A DNA stretch of 46,215 nucleotides from an uncultured Eubacterium sp. GTDB lineage: Bacteria; Bacillota; Clostridia; Lachnospirales; Lachnospiraceae. The stretch spans positions 1 through 46,215 of the forward strand of contig CAJTVR010000029.1 in NCBI GenBank assembly GCA_910580075.1. Direction: 5' to 3'. Positions 14,958 through 23,691 of this stretch are shown in pieces. Within the stretch, counting starts at the first letter, position 1, and every line of letters begins with the position of its first letter. A model generated the notes under the pieces. It was given only the letters and a program-made list of their open reading frames with translations, did not search any database and was not told the origin of the DNA. A program made the translations under genes and the position numbers.

Positions 14958-17336
14958 TTATTTAAACTCTACAATTGTCACGCCAGAGTCGCCTTCGCCG
15001 AATTCTCCAAGATGAAAAGAGTCTACATATTTGATGCGCCGCAGATGTGCATGGACGGCACTGCGCAGTGCGCCGGTTCCTTTGCCGTGTACAACCCGGA
15101 CTGTGGATAAATGTGACAGATAGGCATCGTCCAGGTATTTATCCAGCTCCATTACTGCTTCGTCTACGGTCTTGCCAATCAGCATAATTTCGGCTGAAAT
15201 GCTTGAAGCTTTGGACATACGGATTCTTCCGGCACCTGTTTTGGCAGATTTTTTAGCAGATGATGTGTTTTCCTCGATTAATACAAGGTCTTTGATATTA
15301 ACCTGGGTTCGCAGGATGCCCATCTGTACAAACAGGTCGCCTTTTGCATTCGGCAGAGTGGAAACAGTGCCGCGCTGATTCAGTGACAGCACCCGTACGG
15401 AATCGCCGAGACGCAGTTTTTTCGGTACTTTATTGTTAGAAGCCGGCTGCTTTTGGTTTTTAGCTATGCGCGCTTCTGTCTGGCTCATTTTGCTGCGCAG
15501 TGCGGCACGTTCCTTTTCCAGGTCGCTGGCAGTCGGATTAGTTGTGCCGAATTTGTTGAAATTGCGGATGCTGGCATCGGCAGTCTCTTTCGCTTCTTTT
15601 AAGATAGCGAGCGCCTGTTCATTTGCTTCCTGAATAATTTTGTCGCGGCGGCTGTCCAGCTTTTCCTGTTTGCTTTCTGCCTGGGCGTGCAGCCGTTCCA
15701 GTTCCTGTTTGTACTGTTCGATTTCCAGCCGTTCCTTTTCAATCGTGCTGCGGCTGTTTTCCAGGTCGGCAATCAGGTCTTCAAAATTCTGTTCATTGGA
15801 TGTAATCCGTGTTCTGGCGTCTGCAATGATATCTTCCGGAAGGCCCAGTTTGCCGGAAATGGCAAATGCGTTGCTTTTGCCAGGTATGCCGATTAAGAGG
15901 CGGTACGTCGGGCTTAACGTATCTACGTCGAATTCGCAGCAGGCGTTCTGCACACCGTCTGTGGAAAGAGCAAATACTTTCAGTTCGCTGTAATGGGTAG
16001 TTGCCATTGTACGCACGCCGCGTTTCAGCAGTTTTGATAAAATAGAAATAGCCAGTGCAGCGCCTTCCGTCGGGTCTGTACCGGAACACAGCTCGTCAAA
16101 TAGTACCAGTGAATTTGGAGTCACTTTTTTTAAAATCGTGACAATATTTGTCATATGGGAGGAAAATGTACTCAGGCTCTGTTCAATGCTCTGTTCATCT
16201 CCGATATCTGCATATACATTTTCAAATATAGCCAGCTGGGAACGGTCTTCGGCTGGAATATGAAGCCCGGCCTGTCCCATCAGAGTCAGCAGTCCGACTG
16301 TTTTTAAAGAAACTGTTTTTCCGCCGGTATTCGGGCCTGTGACAACTAACAGCTGAAAATCTTCCCCCAGGGTGACATCAATCGGCACAACGGTCTTTTT
16401 GTTTAACAGAGGATGACGCCCTTTGCGGATGCGGATACGTCCCTGTGTATTGAATTCCGGGGCAGTGCCGTTGTGAGCCTGCGCCAGGCATGCTTTGGCA
16501 AATATAAAATCAAGTGTTGTCAGCAGTTTATAATTATTTAAAAGCATTTCACTGCAGGCTGCTGTTTCATTGCTCAGGGAAGCGATAATTTTGTCAATTT
16601 CTTCCTGTTCTTTTAGAAACAGTTCTTTTAATTCGTTATTCAGGTTTACGACACTGGCAGGTTCGATAAACAGCGTGGAGCCGGAAGCTGACTGGTCGTG
16701 GATCATGCCGGAGACCTGGTTTTTGTATTCAGCTCTGACCGGGAGACAGTAACGGCCGTTGCGCATGGTAATGACAGCATCCTGAAGATATGTTCTGGTG
16801 GTAGAATTATTCAGGATATTTGTCATCTGGGTATGGATTTTTCCATTCATGCCCTGAATGCCGCGGCGTATGGATTTGAGCTGGCTGCTCGCATCGTCTG
16901 CGATTTCGTCTTCGGAAATAATGCAGCGGCGTATTTCATCCGACAGCGGAGTCAGGGGCTCTATTGCCTGAAACATAGCGTCAAGCGTATCGGCGGAAAT
17001 ATGATCACGTTCGTTTCTGCCGTAATTTTTGACCCGTTTGGCAGTGTCCAGAAGAGAGGCGATATGCAGCAGCTCTTCGATGCTTAAAACACCGCCGATT
17101 TCCAGACGTTTTAAAGAAAGGCCGATTTTGTGTATGCCGCTGAAAGAGAGGCTTCCTTTGCGGTAAATACGGGAAAGGGCCGCGGAGGTTTCAGCCTGGG
17201 CCTGTTCGATACTGGCCTGGTCTGTGACAGGTTTTAAATGCAGACAATGCTCTTTCGCCCAGTCAGAAGAAGCGTAGCCGGCCAGCTGTTCTGTGATTTT
17301 ATTATATTCTAATGTATAGAGTACTTTTTTATTCAT
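14958..17336 (-). CDS. mutS2: Endonuclease MutS2
   Basis: The 792-residue protein has the MutS core and clamp at 1-300, Walker A GPNTGGKT at 334-341 and Walker B LVLFDELCSGTDP near 415. A coiled coil runs from about 510 to 600. The C-terminal Smr nuclease domain (about 716-792) carries RVVHGKGTGALR. There is no mismatch-recognition domain I, as expected for MutS2. Family members limit homologous recombination, and in Bacillus a MutS2 splits collided ribosomes. The gene starts the minus-strand operon with the two-component pair; that link to the regulator genes is positional only. Confidence 0.96.
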   Translation of the reverse strand: MNKKVLYTLEYNKITEQLAGYASSDWAKEHCLHLKPVTDQASIEQAQAETSAALSRIYRKGSLSFSGIHKIGLSLKRLEIGGVLSIEELLHIASLLDTAKRVKNYGRNERDHISADTLDAMFQAIEPLTPLSDEIRRCIISEDEIADDASSQLKSIRRGIQGMNGKIHTQMTNILNNSTTRTYLQDAVITMRNGRYCLPVRAEYKNQVSGMIHDQSASGSTLFIEPASVVNLNNELKELFLKEQEEIDKIIASLSNETAACSEMLLNNYKLLTTLDFIFAKACLAQAHNGTAPEFNTQGRIRIRKGRHPLLNKKTVVPIDVTLGEDFQLLVVTGPNTGGKTVSLKTVGLLTLMGQAGLHIPAEDRSQLAIFENVYADIGDEQSIEQSLSTFSSHMTNIVTILKKVTPNSLVLFDELCSGTDPTEGAALAISILSKLLKRGVRTMATTHYSELKVFALSTDGVQNACCEFDVDTLSPTYRLLIGIPGKSNAFAISGKLGLPEDIIADARTRITSNEQNFEDLIADLENSRSTIEKERLEIEQYKQELERLHAQAESKQEKLDSRRDKIIQEANEQALAILKEAKETADASIRNFNKFGTTNPTASDLEKERAALRSKMSQTEARIAKNQKQPASNNKVPKKLRLGDSVRVLSLNQRGTVSTLPNAKGDLFVQMGILRTQVNIKDLVLIEENTSSAKKSAKTGAGRIRMSKASSISAEIMLIGKTVDEAVMELDKYLDDAYLSHLSTVRVVHGKGTGALRSAVHAHLRRIKYVDSFHLGEFGEGDSGVTIVEFK

Positions 17337-17462
17337 AGGACATCCTTTCTGATATAATGCGTTATGCCTATTTTAACCTATAATCAGGTATGTGGAAAGT
17401 GATATTAAGAAGAAAAATAAAATTTTAGTCTTAACCTGCTCCGGTTTTTTGTATGATACTGC

Positions 17463-17491
17463 TTGAGAAAGCACACAATAAGCTGTAAAAT
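17463..17491 (+). promoter_or_regulatory. Possible promoter for the SRAP gene
   Basis: TTGAGA (17463-17468), a 17-base spacer, then TAAAAT (17486-17491). It is 25 bases before the start codon, so the leader would be very short. The divergent mutS2 gene starts about 125 bases to the left. Confidence 0.35.
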
Positions 17492-17516
17492 AGAAAAAAA
17501 GTTTCAGGAGAGGAAA

Positions 17517-18122
17517 ATGTGCGGCAGATATTATATAGATGACAGTACAGCGTCAGAAATAGAAAAGCTGATTCAGCAGACAGATAAAAAATTAAGGCAG
17601 GATTCTATGGAGGCTGTCAGAAGAATCACAGAAAAAGACATCTATCCTGCGCAGAGGGCCCCTGTTCTGGCAGGAAAAGACAAATCTCTGTGCTGTGTAT
17701 GGCAAAAATGGGGATACCCGGGATTTCAGGAAAAACAGGTGGTTTTTAACGCCAGATGCGAATCCGTCATAGAAAAGACGATGTTTCGGGACAGTATCCG
17801 CCATAACCGCATGGTGATCCCTGCCGCGTGGTTCTATGAATGGAACCGCAGGAAAGAAAAGAACACCTTTTACAGGAAGGACAGCAGGGTTTTGTATATG
17901 GCAGGATGCTGCAGACGCTATGAGGACGGGATACACTTTGTGATTCTGACCACGGGGGCGAATGCTTCCATGGAGCCTGTTCATGACCGGATGCCGCTGA
18001 TTCTTGAGCAGAAAGAGATTAGTCCGTGGATACTGGATGATGAAAAAGCGCAAAACATGCTCTGTAAGACACCCTGCCTTCTGGAGCGCAGATCTGATTA
18101 TGAACAGCTGACACTGTTTTAG
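17517..18122 (+). CDS. SRAP-domain protein (HMCES/YedK family)
   Basis: The 201-residue protein forms a covalent thiazolidine link to abasic sites in single-stranded DNA, shielding them during replication. The catalytic Cys2 follows the initiator Met directly (MCGRYY), so the start must be ATG 17517; AGGAGAGG upstream agrees. The other active-site residues are N78 (FNARCE), E108 (WFYEW) and H156 (PVHDRMP). An upstream in-frame start at 17463 would bury Cys2 and is rejected. Confidence 0.93.
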   Translation: MCGRYYIDDSTASEIEKLIQQTDKKLRQDSMEAVRRITEKDIYPAQRAPVLAGKDKSLCCVWQKWGYPGFQEKQVVFNARCESVIEKTMFRDSIRHNRMVIPAAWFYEWNRRKEKNTFYRKDSRVLYMAGCCRRYEDGIHFVILTTGANASMEPVHDRMPLILEQKEISPWILDDEKAQNMLCKTPCLLERRSDYEQLTLF

Positions 18123-18136
18123 AGCGGTTTTATTTT

Positions 18137-18673
18137 TCAGGAAGGGATCAGGACATCCCTTGTTTTGATAAAATAAAAACGGATATGGTTTGAATACAGA
18201 GCAGTCTGTGCTCCGATTTCCAGCATTCTCCGGTTCAGTCTGTGGTACATTGTGCCGGATTCCCATAAAATGCCGTTCAGATATTCCCGTTCTCTTGCAG
18301 TAAGCATGGAGAGAGCCTGAGCATCTGTACCGGCTGGATATAAAACATAAGAATTTTCTTCACCGTTCAGGCTGAGATACTGTGCAAGGAGCGAAAAAAG
18401 TCTCTCTGGAGAAGTACGGTGCAGGCAGACCGGATGAAAACATGCATGCGCAACGGGCAGTTCTTCCAAAAGAATACCGCTTTCTTTTAAATGTCTTGTT
18501 ACTGTATGCTGGATTTTATGAAAAGGTGTGGGGTATGCCAGCTGTTCCGAAATCTGAGCGGCTGTGTAACCGCTGTCTGTGAGGTGGCGGATGGCCCGTC
18601 CGCTGGCTGCATCATATACAAAGTCTGACAGGGCATCTTTAAAATATCTGCCGGGTTTTTCATTCTCTTTCAT
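18137..18673 (-). CDS. Conserved-looking protein of unknown function, possible helix-turn-helix
   Basis: I do not recognise this 178-residue soluble protein. Residues about 25-70 read like a helix-turn-helix followed by an extension (HLTDSGYTAAQISEQLAYPT, then KIQHTVTRHLKESGI). Residues 75-178 contain TAREREYLNGILWESGTMYH, which could be a second helical bundle. It has no membrane segment. It converges on the SRAP gene with only 14 bases between stops, and it lies downstream of a bidirectional terminator that isolates it from the chemoreceptor. The start lacks a strong ribosome binding site. Confidence 0.6.
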   Translation of the reverse strand: MKENEKPGRYFKDALSDFVYDAASGRAIRHLTDSGYTAAQISEQLAYPTPFHKIQHTVTRHLKESGILLEELPVAHACFHPVCLHRTSPERLFSLLAQYLSLNGEENSYVLYPAGTDAQALSMLTAREREYLNGILWESGTMYHRLNRRMLEIGAQTALYSNHIRFYFIKTRDVLIPS

Positions 18674-18744
18674 TGGACATGGTTTTCGTATTTGGAAAAA
18701 TTAAACTGTCTGGTCAGACTGCCAGGTGATTCTGCGTCTGACTG

Positions 18745-18800
18745 GATAAAATTAAAACGGGACTGCCGCAGGCTGCGGCCAGTCCTGTGTATTTTTCTGC
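18745..18800 (-). terminator. Bidirectional terminator after the membrane chemoreceptor
   Basis: The stem runs from ggactgccgcag (18760 on) to ctgcggccagtcc (to 18785), with a tiny loop. On the minus strand it is followed by cgttttaatttta and on the plus strand by tgtgtattttt. Confidence 0.75.
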
Positions 18801-18881
18801 CATACAGCTCCGGCCTGGAGCGTATATTTTTGAAATACGCTTCAGACTGGCACAATCTGTCAGGAAGCTGTATGCGTTTTA

Positions 18882-20585
18882 TCAGCCTTCTGCTTTCAAT
18901 ATAACCCGTCCAATCAGTTCATCTAATACAATGGACTGCGAAGACAGTTCCTGGCTGGTAGCAGAAGCTTCCTGGGCAGTTGCTGCGTTGCTCTGTATCA
19001 CTTCAGAGATTTTATTTACACCGATTTCTGCCTGCCGCATTGCTTCTGCCTGGTCTTCAACCATGATTTTCAGGTTTCTGGAAAAATCGGCAATCTGTTT
19101 AATGCCGTCCATGACGGACTGAATAGAGCCGGTAGCACGTTCTACTGCCTGATTTCCCTGTTCCACTTCATGGATTGAGCCTTCTATGAGTTTTCTGGTA
19201 TCTACGGCTGCTTTTGCGCTCTGGTCTGCGAGTTCGCGGATCTGGGCAGCCACGACTGCAAATCCCCGTCCGGATTCGCCGGCCCTTGCTGCTTCAATAG
19301 AAGCGTTCAGGGATAACAGGTTAGTCTGGGATGCAATGGATTCGATTTCGGAAATAATATCTCCGATCCGGGTAGAAGCTTCATTAATCCGTTCCATTGC
19401 GCTCATAAGCGTACTCATTTCTTCACGGCTGTTATCTGCTTCGTTTGCGTAATGCTGTGCCTGTCTGTATGATTCATCAGCGTTCTGGGCGCTTTTCTGC
19501 ATGGTTTCCGTAATATCACTGATTGTGGCGTGCAGCTGCTGGACAGCGCCGGCCTGTTCTGTAGCGCCTTCAGCGAGACACTGAGATGCGGCTGCAACGT
19601 CGTTTGAGCCGGAATTTACCTGGCTGGACGTTTCTCCGATCGAAGTTAATGTTTCGATCATCTGGTCTTTCATGCCATGTACGGATTCGTACATCTTTAG
19701 GAAATCTTTCGTATATTTTTCTGATATCGAGGATGAAACGGTATAATTTCCGCCAGCCATTTCTCCCAGCACATTTTCGATATCTATAATAATGGCACTC
19801 AGGTTATCTGCCATATGTATAACATGGTTTCCCATTTCTTCTACTTCGTCGCCGGTTGCTGTCTCTGGAAACGGAGCAGTTAAATCGCCTGTGGCAAATG
19901 TCTCAATGCGTTCTCCCAGCTTTCGCAGCGGTTCTGCAATGCCTTTTGAAATTTTATGCCCGATTTTCATAGAAATAAATAAAGCTGCAGCTATTACACC
20001 GGCGATTGCGGCTGTAAGTACCAGGGTTATGATGCCAAGTCTTTTTGACAGGCTGTTTCCTTCTTTTACTTTTACATCCAGAAGAGACTGAAGATTACTG
20101 TAAATAGTATTGTAGGAAGGCGCTAGTTCATTGAGTGCCAGTTCCTGAGCCTGCCTGCATAACTCTCTGTCTGTCGTTGCACCCAGTTCCATAATTTTTG
20201 TATCCAGCGCCCAGTATGCATCTAACTCATCTATAATAATATTGTATGTTTCATTACCGCTTTTAGATACGATTGTATTTTTTACGTTTGCCAGGTATTT
20301 TTCAAATAAAGCTTTTGATTCGTCATGCTGCTTAACGACAGTATCAATAGCTTCCTGTTCGTCATATCCGATAGCTGCCCGGAGTGATGATCTGATGTCT
20401 GCAAATTCAAACATAGCTTTACCAATATCTCCCTGGGCAAATCCAAAATATTCCAGTGCATAGGAATAACGGCTGGTCATGGCGATAATCGCAATCAGAG
20501 CAATAACTGCAGCAGCTGCTGCAATGGATGATACAGTAAAAAAAGCCTTTGTCAGCTTTTTTTCAATTGTTACCTTTTTAAACAT
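18882..20585 (-). CDS. Membrane-bound methyl-accepting chemotaxis protein
   Basis: The 567-residue protein has TM1 at about 15-38, a four-helix-type sensor of about 140 residues, TM2 at about 185-207 and a HAMP domain (about 208-262, ISKGIAEPLRKLGERIE). The methyl-accepting domain has the tip IASQTNLLSLNASIEAARAG plus ESGRGFAVVAAQIRELADQS. It lacks a terminal CheB/CheR-binding pentapeptide. I chose the ATG giving MFKKVTIEKK; an upstream ATG adds 11 residues that overlap the AGGAGG. No che genes are nearby, so it is an orphan receptor. The ligand is unknown. Confidence 0.9.
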   Translation of the reverse strand: MFKKVTIEKKLTKAFFTVSSIAAAAAVIALIAIIAMTSRYSYALEYFGFAQGDIGKAMFEFADIRSSLRAAIGYDEQEAIDTVVKQHDESKALFEKYLANVKNTIVSKSGNETYNIIIDELDAYWALDTKIMELGATTDRELCRQAQELALNELAPSYNTIYSNLQSLLDVKVKEGNSLSKRLGIITLVLTAAIAGVIAAALFISMKIGHKISKGIAEPLRKLGERIETFATGDLTAPFPETATGDEVEEMGNHVIHMADNLSAIIIDIENVLGEMAGGNYTVSSSISEKYTKDFLKMYESVHGMKDQMIETLTSIGETSSQVNSGSNDVAAASQCLAEGATEQAGAVQQLHATISDITETMQKSAQNADESYRQAQHYANEADNSREEMSTLMSAMERINEASTRIGDIISEIESIASQTNLLSLNASIEAARAGESGRGFAVVAAQIRELADQSAKAAVDTRKLIEGSIHEVEQGNQAVERATGSIQSVMDGIKQIADFSRNLKIMVEDQAEAMRQAEIGVNKISEVIQSNAATAQEASATSQELSSQSIVLDELIGRVILKAEG

Positions 20586-21284
20586 GATCTGTGTTCTCCT
20601 CCTGTATAAATTTTTCATGTTTGAGTGCGCTGGGGCTGAAGCATGTTTTAAAAATCATTTTCGCCAGCTGTATTCTCCGATTTGTGTGAAATTGCTGCCA
20701 GATTCAGGCTATATAACCCGCTAGGCGTCCTTCATCTGGAGCACATCTTGCGCAGATTGTGACATACATCTGACAGACTGCATTTTAAGACACGCTCTGA
20801 TAGTCTGTAAATATATATTAGGAATGTTTATATCTAAATTATCAATCCCCTTTCATAGAATCTGCTAATGTGCCGTAACAGTACAGGGTTTTGCAAGATC
20901 GGAACTGCCTGATGCTGGGCTGCAGAGTCTTTATCAAGGTGAAATCTGGCCGGATGCAGATCAGGCGCTTTGCCGGCTGCATTCTGGCCGGATTCTGTTA
21001 CAATTCTGCCGGATGCTGAACTATAACGAATTGTTTAGGTTTCGTTTCAGACTGTGTTCTGGATGAAGTTAGTTTAACCAGAATACAGAACATACATAAT
21101 CATAGTTTAGCATAAAATATCGCAATTGAAAAGTCATTATGTTACAATATACACTTAAACTTTTCATTATTTTTGTGCAATATATATAAATAATTGAAAA
21201 TAATGACATTTTTTTCTAATCAGGAATGATGTGTGGAAGAAAATGAACAGTTTCATAAAACAGCGTTTAAATTAAAAAATGGAT
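20586..21284. other. Long divergent intergenic region between the chemoreceptor and gntR
   Basis: I see no convincing gene in these 700 bases. They hold a hairpin (acagact at 20773-20779 with agtctgt at 20802-20808). A GC-richer patch at about 20880-21020 has several ccggatgc and ctggccgg repeats. A very AT-rich stretch from about 21100 probably carries the chemoreceptor promoter. I looked for a riboswitch upstream of the chemoreceptor, such as a cyclic-di-GMP class, and did not find a matching core. Confidence 0.5.
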
Positions 21285-21333
21285 AAACAGTATAAAACAG
21301 TTGACAACAGTTAAATGCTGTTATATACTGTTT
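21285..21333 (+). promoter_or_regulatory. gntR-ABC promoter inside a GntR (YtrA-type) operator
   Basis: The promoter is TTGACA (21301-21306), a 17-base spacer, and TATACT (21324-21329). It is bracketed by a large inverted repeat: AAACAGTATAAAACAG (21285-21300) and CTGTTATATACTGTTT (21318-21333), matching at 15 of 16 positions. The right arm covers the -10 and the left arm abuts the -35, so a dimer or tetramer bound here would block transcription. The regulator encoded 25 bases downstream is the obvious ligand. Confidence 0.82.
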
Positions 21334-21357
21334 GTAACGAAGGAGGAGGAAATTCAG

Positions 21358-21729
21358 TTGAATGTAATTATAAATAATTCTTCTATGCAGCCGATTTATG
21401 AACAGATTGTTTCTCAGGTAAAGGCACAGATTATGAATGGAGAATTAATAGAAGAAACCATGCTCCCGTCAGTCCGGTCTTTAGCTAAAGAGTTAAAAGT
21501 AAGTGCACTGACGGTAAAAAAGGCATACGATGCACTGGAAGAGGAAGGATTTATCATCACTGTGCATGGAAAGGGCAGTTTTGTAACACTTGCAAACCAG
21601 GGGCTGATGCTGGAGGAAAAAAAGAAAGAAGTAGAAGCTGATTTGGAAATGGCTATCCGCAAAGGCAGAAGCTGCGGCATGAGTGACCAGGAGATTGCAG
21701 AGTTATTTCAGATTGTGCTGGAGGATTAA
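21358..21729 (+). CDS. GntR-family repressor, YtrA subfamily
   Basis: The 123-residue protein has an N-terminal winged helix (PIYEQIVSQVKAQIMNGEL, LPSVRSLAKELKVSALTVKK, DALEEEGFI ... GKGSFV). The short C-terminal dimerisation helix is typical of YtrA-type regulators that control ABC transporters. I chose TTG 21358 because AGGAGGAGGA ends 7 bases upstream; the longer frame from 21301 begins inside the promoter. It is followed after 3 bases by an ABC ATPase gene. It probably represses the operon through the inverted repeat at 21285-21333. Confidence 0.9.
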   Translation: MNVIINNSSMQPIYEQIVSQVKAQIMNGELIEETMLPSVRSLAKELKVSALTVKKAYDALEEEGFIITVHGKGSFVTLANQGLMLEEKKKEVEADLEMAIRKGRSCGMSDQEIAELFQIVLED

Positions 21730-21732
21730 AAA

Positions 21733-22581
21733 ATGGTAAGATTAGGTAAAGTGAAAAAACATTATGAAGGATTTGAGCTGGACTGCTCCATCGAAGTAAA
21801 GTCCGGCTGCGTAACAGGACTGATTGGGATGAACGGTGCTGGAAAGAGCACTGTGTTTAAAATACTGCTTGGCCTGGTAAAATATGAAGAAGGCACGGCG
21901 GAAGTGTTCGGAAAACAGCCGGAGAAGCTGGAAGACAAAGACAGGGAAAAAATCGGAGCAGTACTGGCAGATTCAGGATTCAGCGGTTATCTGACTATCC
22001 GCGATCTGATACCTGTGCTGGCCGGAATGTATTCTGGATTTAACAAAAAATACTTTCTGGAACAATGCAGATCGTTCGGCCTTCCTTTAAATAAGCTGAT
22101 TAAAGAATTTTCAACCGGAATGAAACGCAAACTCCAGGTAATAGCAGCAATTTCCCATGAGGCAGATCTGCTGATTCTGGATGAACCGACATCCGGAATG
22201 GATGTACTGGCGCGTGATGAAATATTAGGAACACTTCGGGAATATATGGAAACAAACAGCCGGTCTGTTTTAATCAGTTCCCATATATCCAGCGATCTGG
22301 AAGGCTTTTGCGATGATGTTTATATGATTCATGAAGGAAAAATAATTCTGCATGAAGAAACAGATGTGCTTTTGGACAGATATGCGATTCTTAAGATGAC
22401 GCATGAGCAGTATGCAAAACTGGATAAAAAATATATCAGGTGCTGCAAAAAAGAATCATTCGGCATCAGCTGTCTGACAGACCAGAAACGCTTTTATATG
22501 GAAAATTATCCGCAGATTACAATAGAAAAAGGCAGTATTGACGAATTAATGATGATCATGGTGAAAGGAGATGCCATATGA
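21733..22581 (+). CDS. ABC transporter ATP-binding protein
   Basis: The 282-residue protein has Walker A GMNGAGKST (32-40), the signature STGMKRKLQ (about 127-135), Walker B LLILDEP (146-152), D-loop SGMD and switch His in ISSHIS. A C-terminal extension of about 70 residues follows. It energises the single permease encoded next, whose start overlaps its stop by 4 bases (ATGA). GntR-YtrA operons of this layout often export cell-wall-active peptides or respond to cell-envelope stress, but the substrate here is unknown. Confidence 0.92.
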   Translation: MVRLGKVKKHYEGFELDCSIEVKSGCVTGLIGMNGAGKSTVFKILLGLVKYEEGTAEVFGKQPEKLEDKDREKIGAVLADSGFSGYLTIRDLIPVLAGMYSGFNKKYFLEQCRSFGLPLNKLIKEFSTGMKRKLQVIAAISHEADLLILDEPTSGMDVLARDEILGTLREYMETNSRSVLISSHISSDLEGFCDDVYMIHEGKIILHEETDVLLDRYAILKMTHEQYAKLDKKYIRCCKKESFGISCLTDQKRFYMENYPQITIEKGSIDELMMIMVKGDAI

Positions 22582-23234
22582 GAGGATTAATAATCAAAGA
22601 CCTGAAGCTGCTCAAAAGCCAGAGAATGTTTTTAATTGTAGTGGCAGCGGGCAGTATACTATTCTTAATAAACGGGAGTGACCCGGGGTTTGTATTTTCT
22701 TATGTGTCGGCGATGTTTTCGCTGCTTGTAATAACTACGATTAGCTTTGATGAAGAGAATAACGGGATGAGTTTCATCATGACACTGCCAGTCAGCCGGA
22801 AAAAATATGTACTGGAAAAGTATGTGTTTGGCGTACTGCTGCAGCTGGTGATATTCGTATGCGGTACAGCGGTATTTACGGTTATAATGGCAGTAAAACA
22901 GACCGGTTCTGAAACACTATTATGGACAGAGCTGCTGGCACAGCTTATGATGGTATCAGCAGTCGTACAGTCCGTTACCATACCGGTACAGCTGAAATTT
23001 GGCGCATCAAAAAGCCGTCTGGCGCTTATGCTGGTATTCTTATGTTTTGCAGCAGCCGTATATGGAACAGAAAAGATCGGGACTGTGCTGGGCATAGACT
23101 TGGAAGATATCTGGTACAGGCTGCAGATGATAAAGCCGCAGACAGTTATGGCAGGTATTTTTATACTGGCAGCTGTTATGCTGGGGATTTCTTGTGCTGT
23201 GTCAGTGAGAGTGATGAAACAGAAACAGTTTTAA
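22578..23234 (+). CDS. ABC-2 type transporter permease
   Basis: The 218-residue protein has six hydrophobic segments: about 15-31, 37-53, 84-106, 120-137, 145-162 and 185-207. The start MRGLIIKDLKLLKSQ and the motif GMSFIMTLPVSRKKYVLEKY at about 62-81 are typical of ABC-2 membrane subunits. It is translationally coupled to the ATPase (4-base overlap). It is followed by a hairpin terminator built from the dispersed repeat sequence. Confidence 0.88.
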   Translation: MRGLIIKDLKLLKSQRMFLIVVAAGSILFLINGSDPGFVFSYVSAMFSLLVITTISFDEENNGMSFIMTLPVSRKKYVLEKYVFGVLLQLVIFVCGTAVFTVIMAVKQTGSETLLWTELLAQLMMVSAVVQSVTIPVQLKFGASKSRLALMLVFLCFAAAVYGTEKIGTVLGIDLEDIWYRLQMIKPQTVMAGIFILAAVMLGISCAVSVRVMKQKQF

Positions 23235-23264
23235 TGGAGCGGGGCTGTATAGACTGACCGGACG

Positions 23265-23303
23265 CCAGGCGGAGAAACTTTTTCCTTTTTCTGTTCCGCC
23301 TGG
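23265..23303 (+). terminator. Hairpin after the ABC permease made of repeat-family sequence
   Basis: ccaggcgga (23265-23273) pairs with tccgcctgg (23295-23303). The 21-base loop is the same gaaactttttcctttttctg sequence that forms the terminal repeat of the element at 38732. The flanking module from 23303 on (ggctggtactggatgaa) recurs in reverse near 46140-46160. Confidence 0.6.
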
Positions 23304-23396
23304 CTGGTACTGGATGAATTTTATGTTACCTGTCCGGCAGCAGTTTGCTGGAGTGCGCCGAAGCCTGTCAGCCAAAGTTTCATTTGACACAGACAG

Positions 23397-23645
23397 CCGG
23401 ATGGAGCATCTGTTCCTTCTGATGTGACTCCGGAGAAAAGCTGGAAGTTCTTAGTATTCTGCCCGAAACACAGGATTTGGGGCACACTGACTGTCTCGCA
23501 CCTGCCAGCGCCACTGCATAAAGCCTGACAAAAACGCCAGGGCATCAGGTGCCGGTCCGTCCGCTGCCGCTGTCTGGAAGCAGAATACTTAGAACTTCCT
23601 GCTTTTTGCAGGCGGAACATCAGAAGGAACAGATGCTCCATCCGG
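23397..23645. repeat. Dispersed palindromic element, copy B (249 bp, 29-bp terminal inverted repeats)
   Basis: The terminal repeats at 23397-23425 and 23617-23645 are perfectly complementary over 29 bp. A second perfect 20-bp inverted pair lies at 23443-23462 and 23580-23599. The central part is homologous, in reverse orientation, to the cores at 61-145 and 38798-38880 (complement of ggaccggtgcctgatgccct). Its arms have a different sequence from those of the other copies. There is no open frame. It lies between the convergent ABC permease and feoB genes. Confidence 0.85.
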
Positions 23646-23691
23646 CGTCCGGGCAGCCAGTACATTCCGGCAGGCAAAGATATTCAGATGT

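Noticed and set aside
15172..15993. Several plus-strand frames inside mutS2
   Set aside because: They are antisense shadows of a fully conserved coding region.
20640..21000. Cyclic-di-GMP or other riboswitch upstream of the chemoreceptor
   Set aside because: Searching by eye found no conserved aptamer core, only a simple hairpin and GC-rich short repeats.
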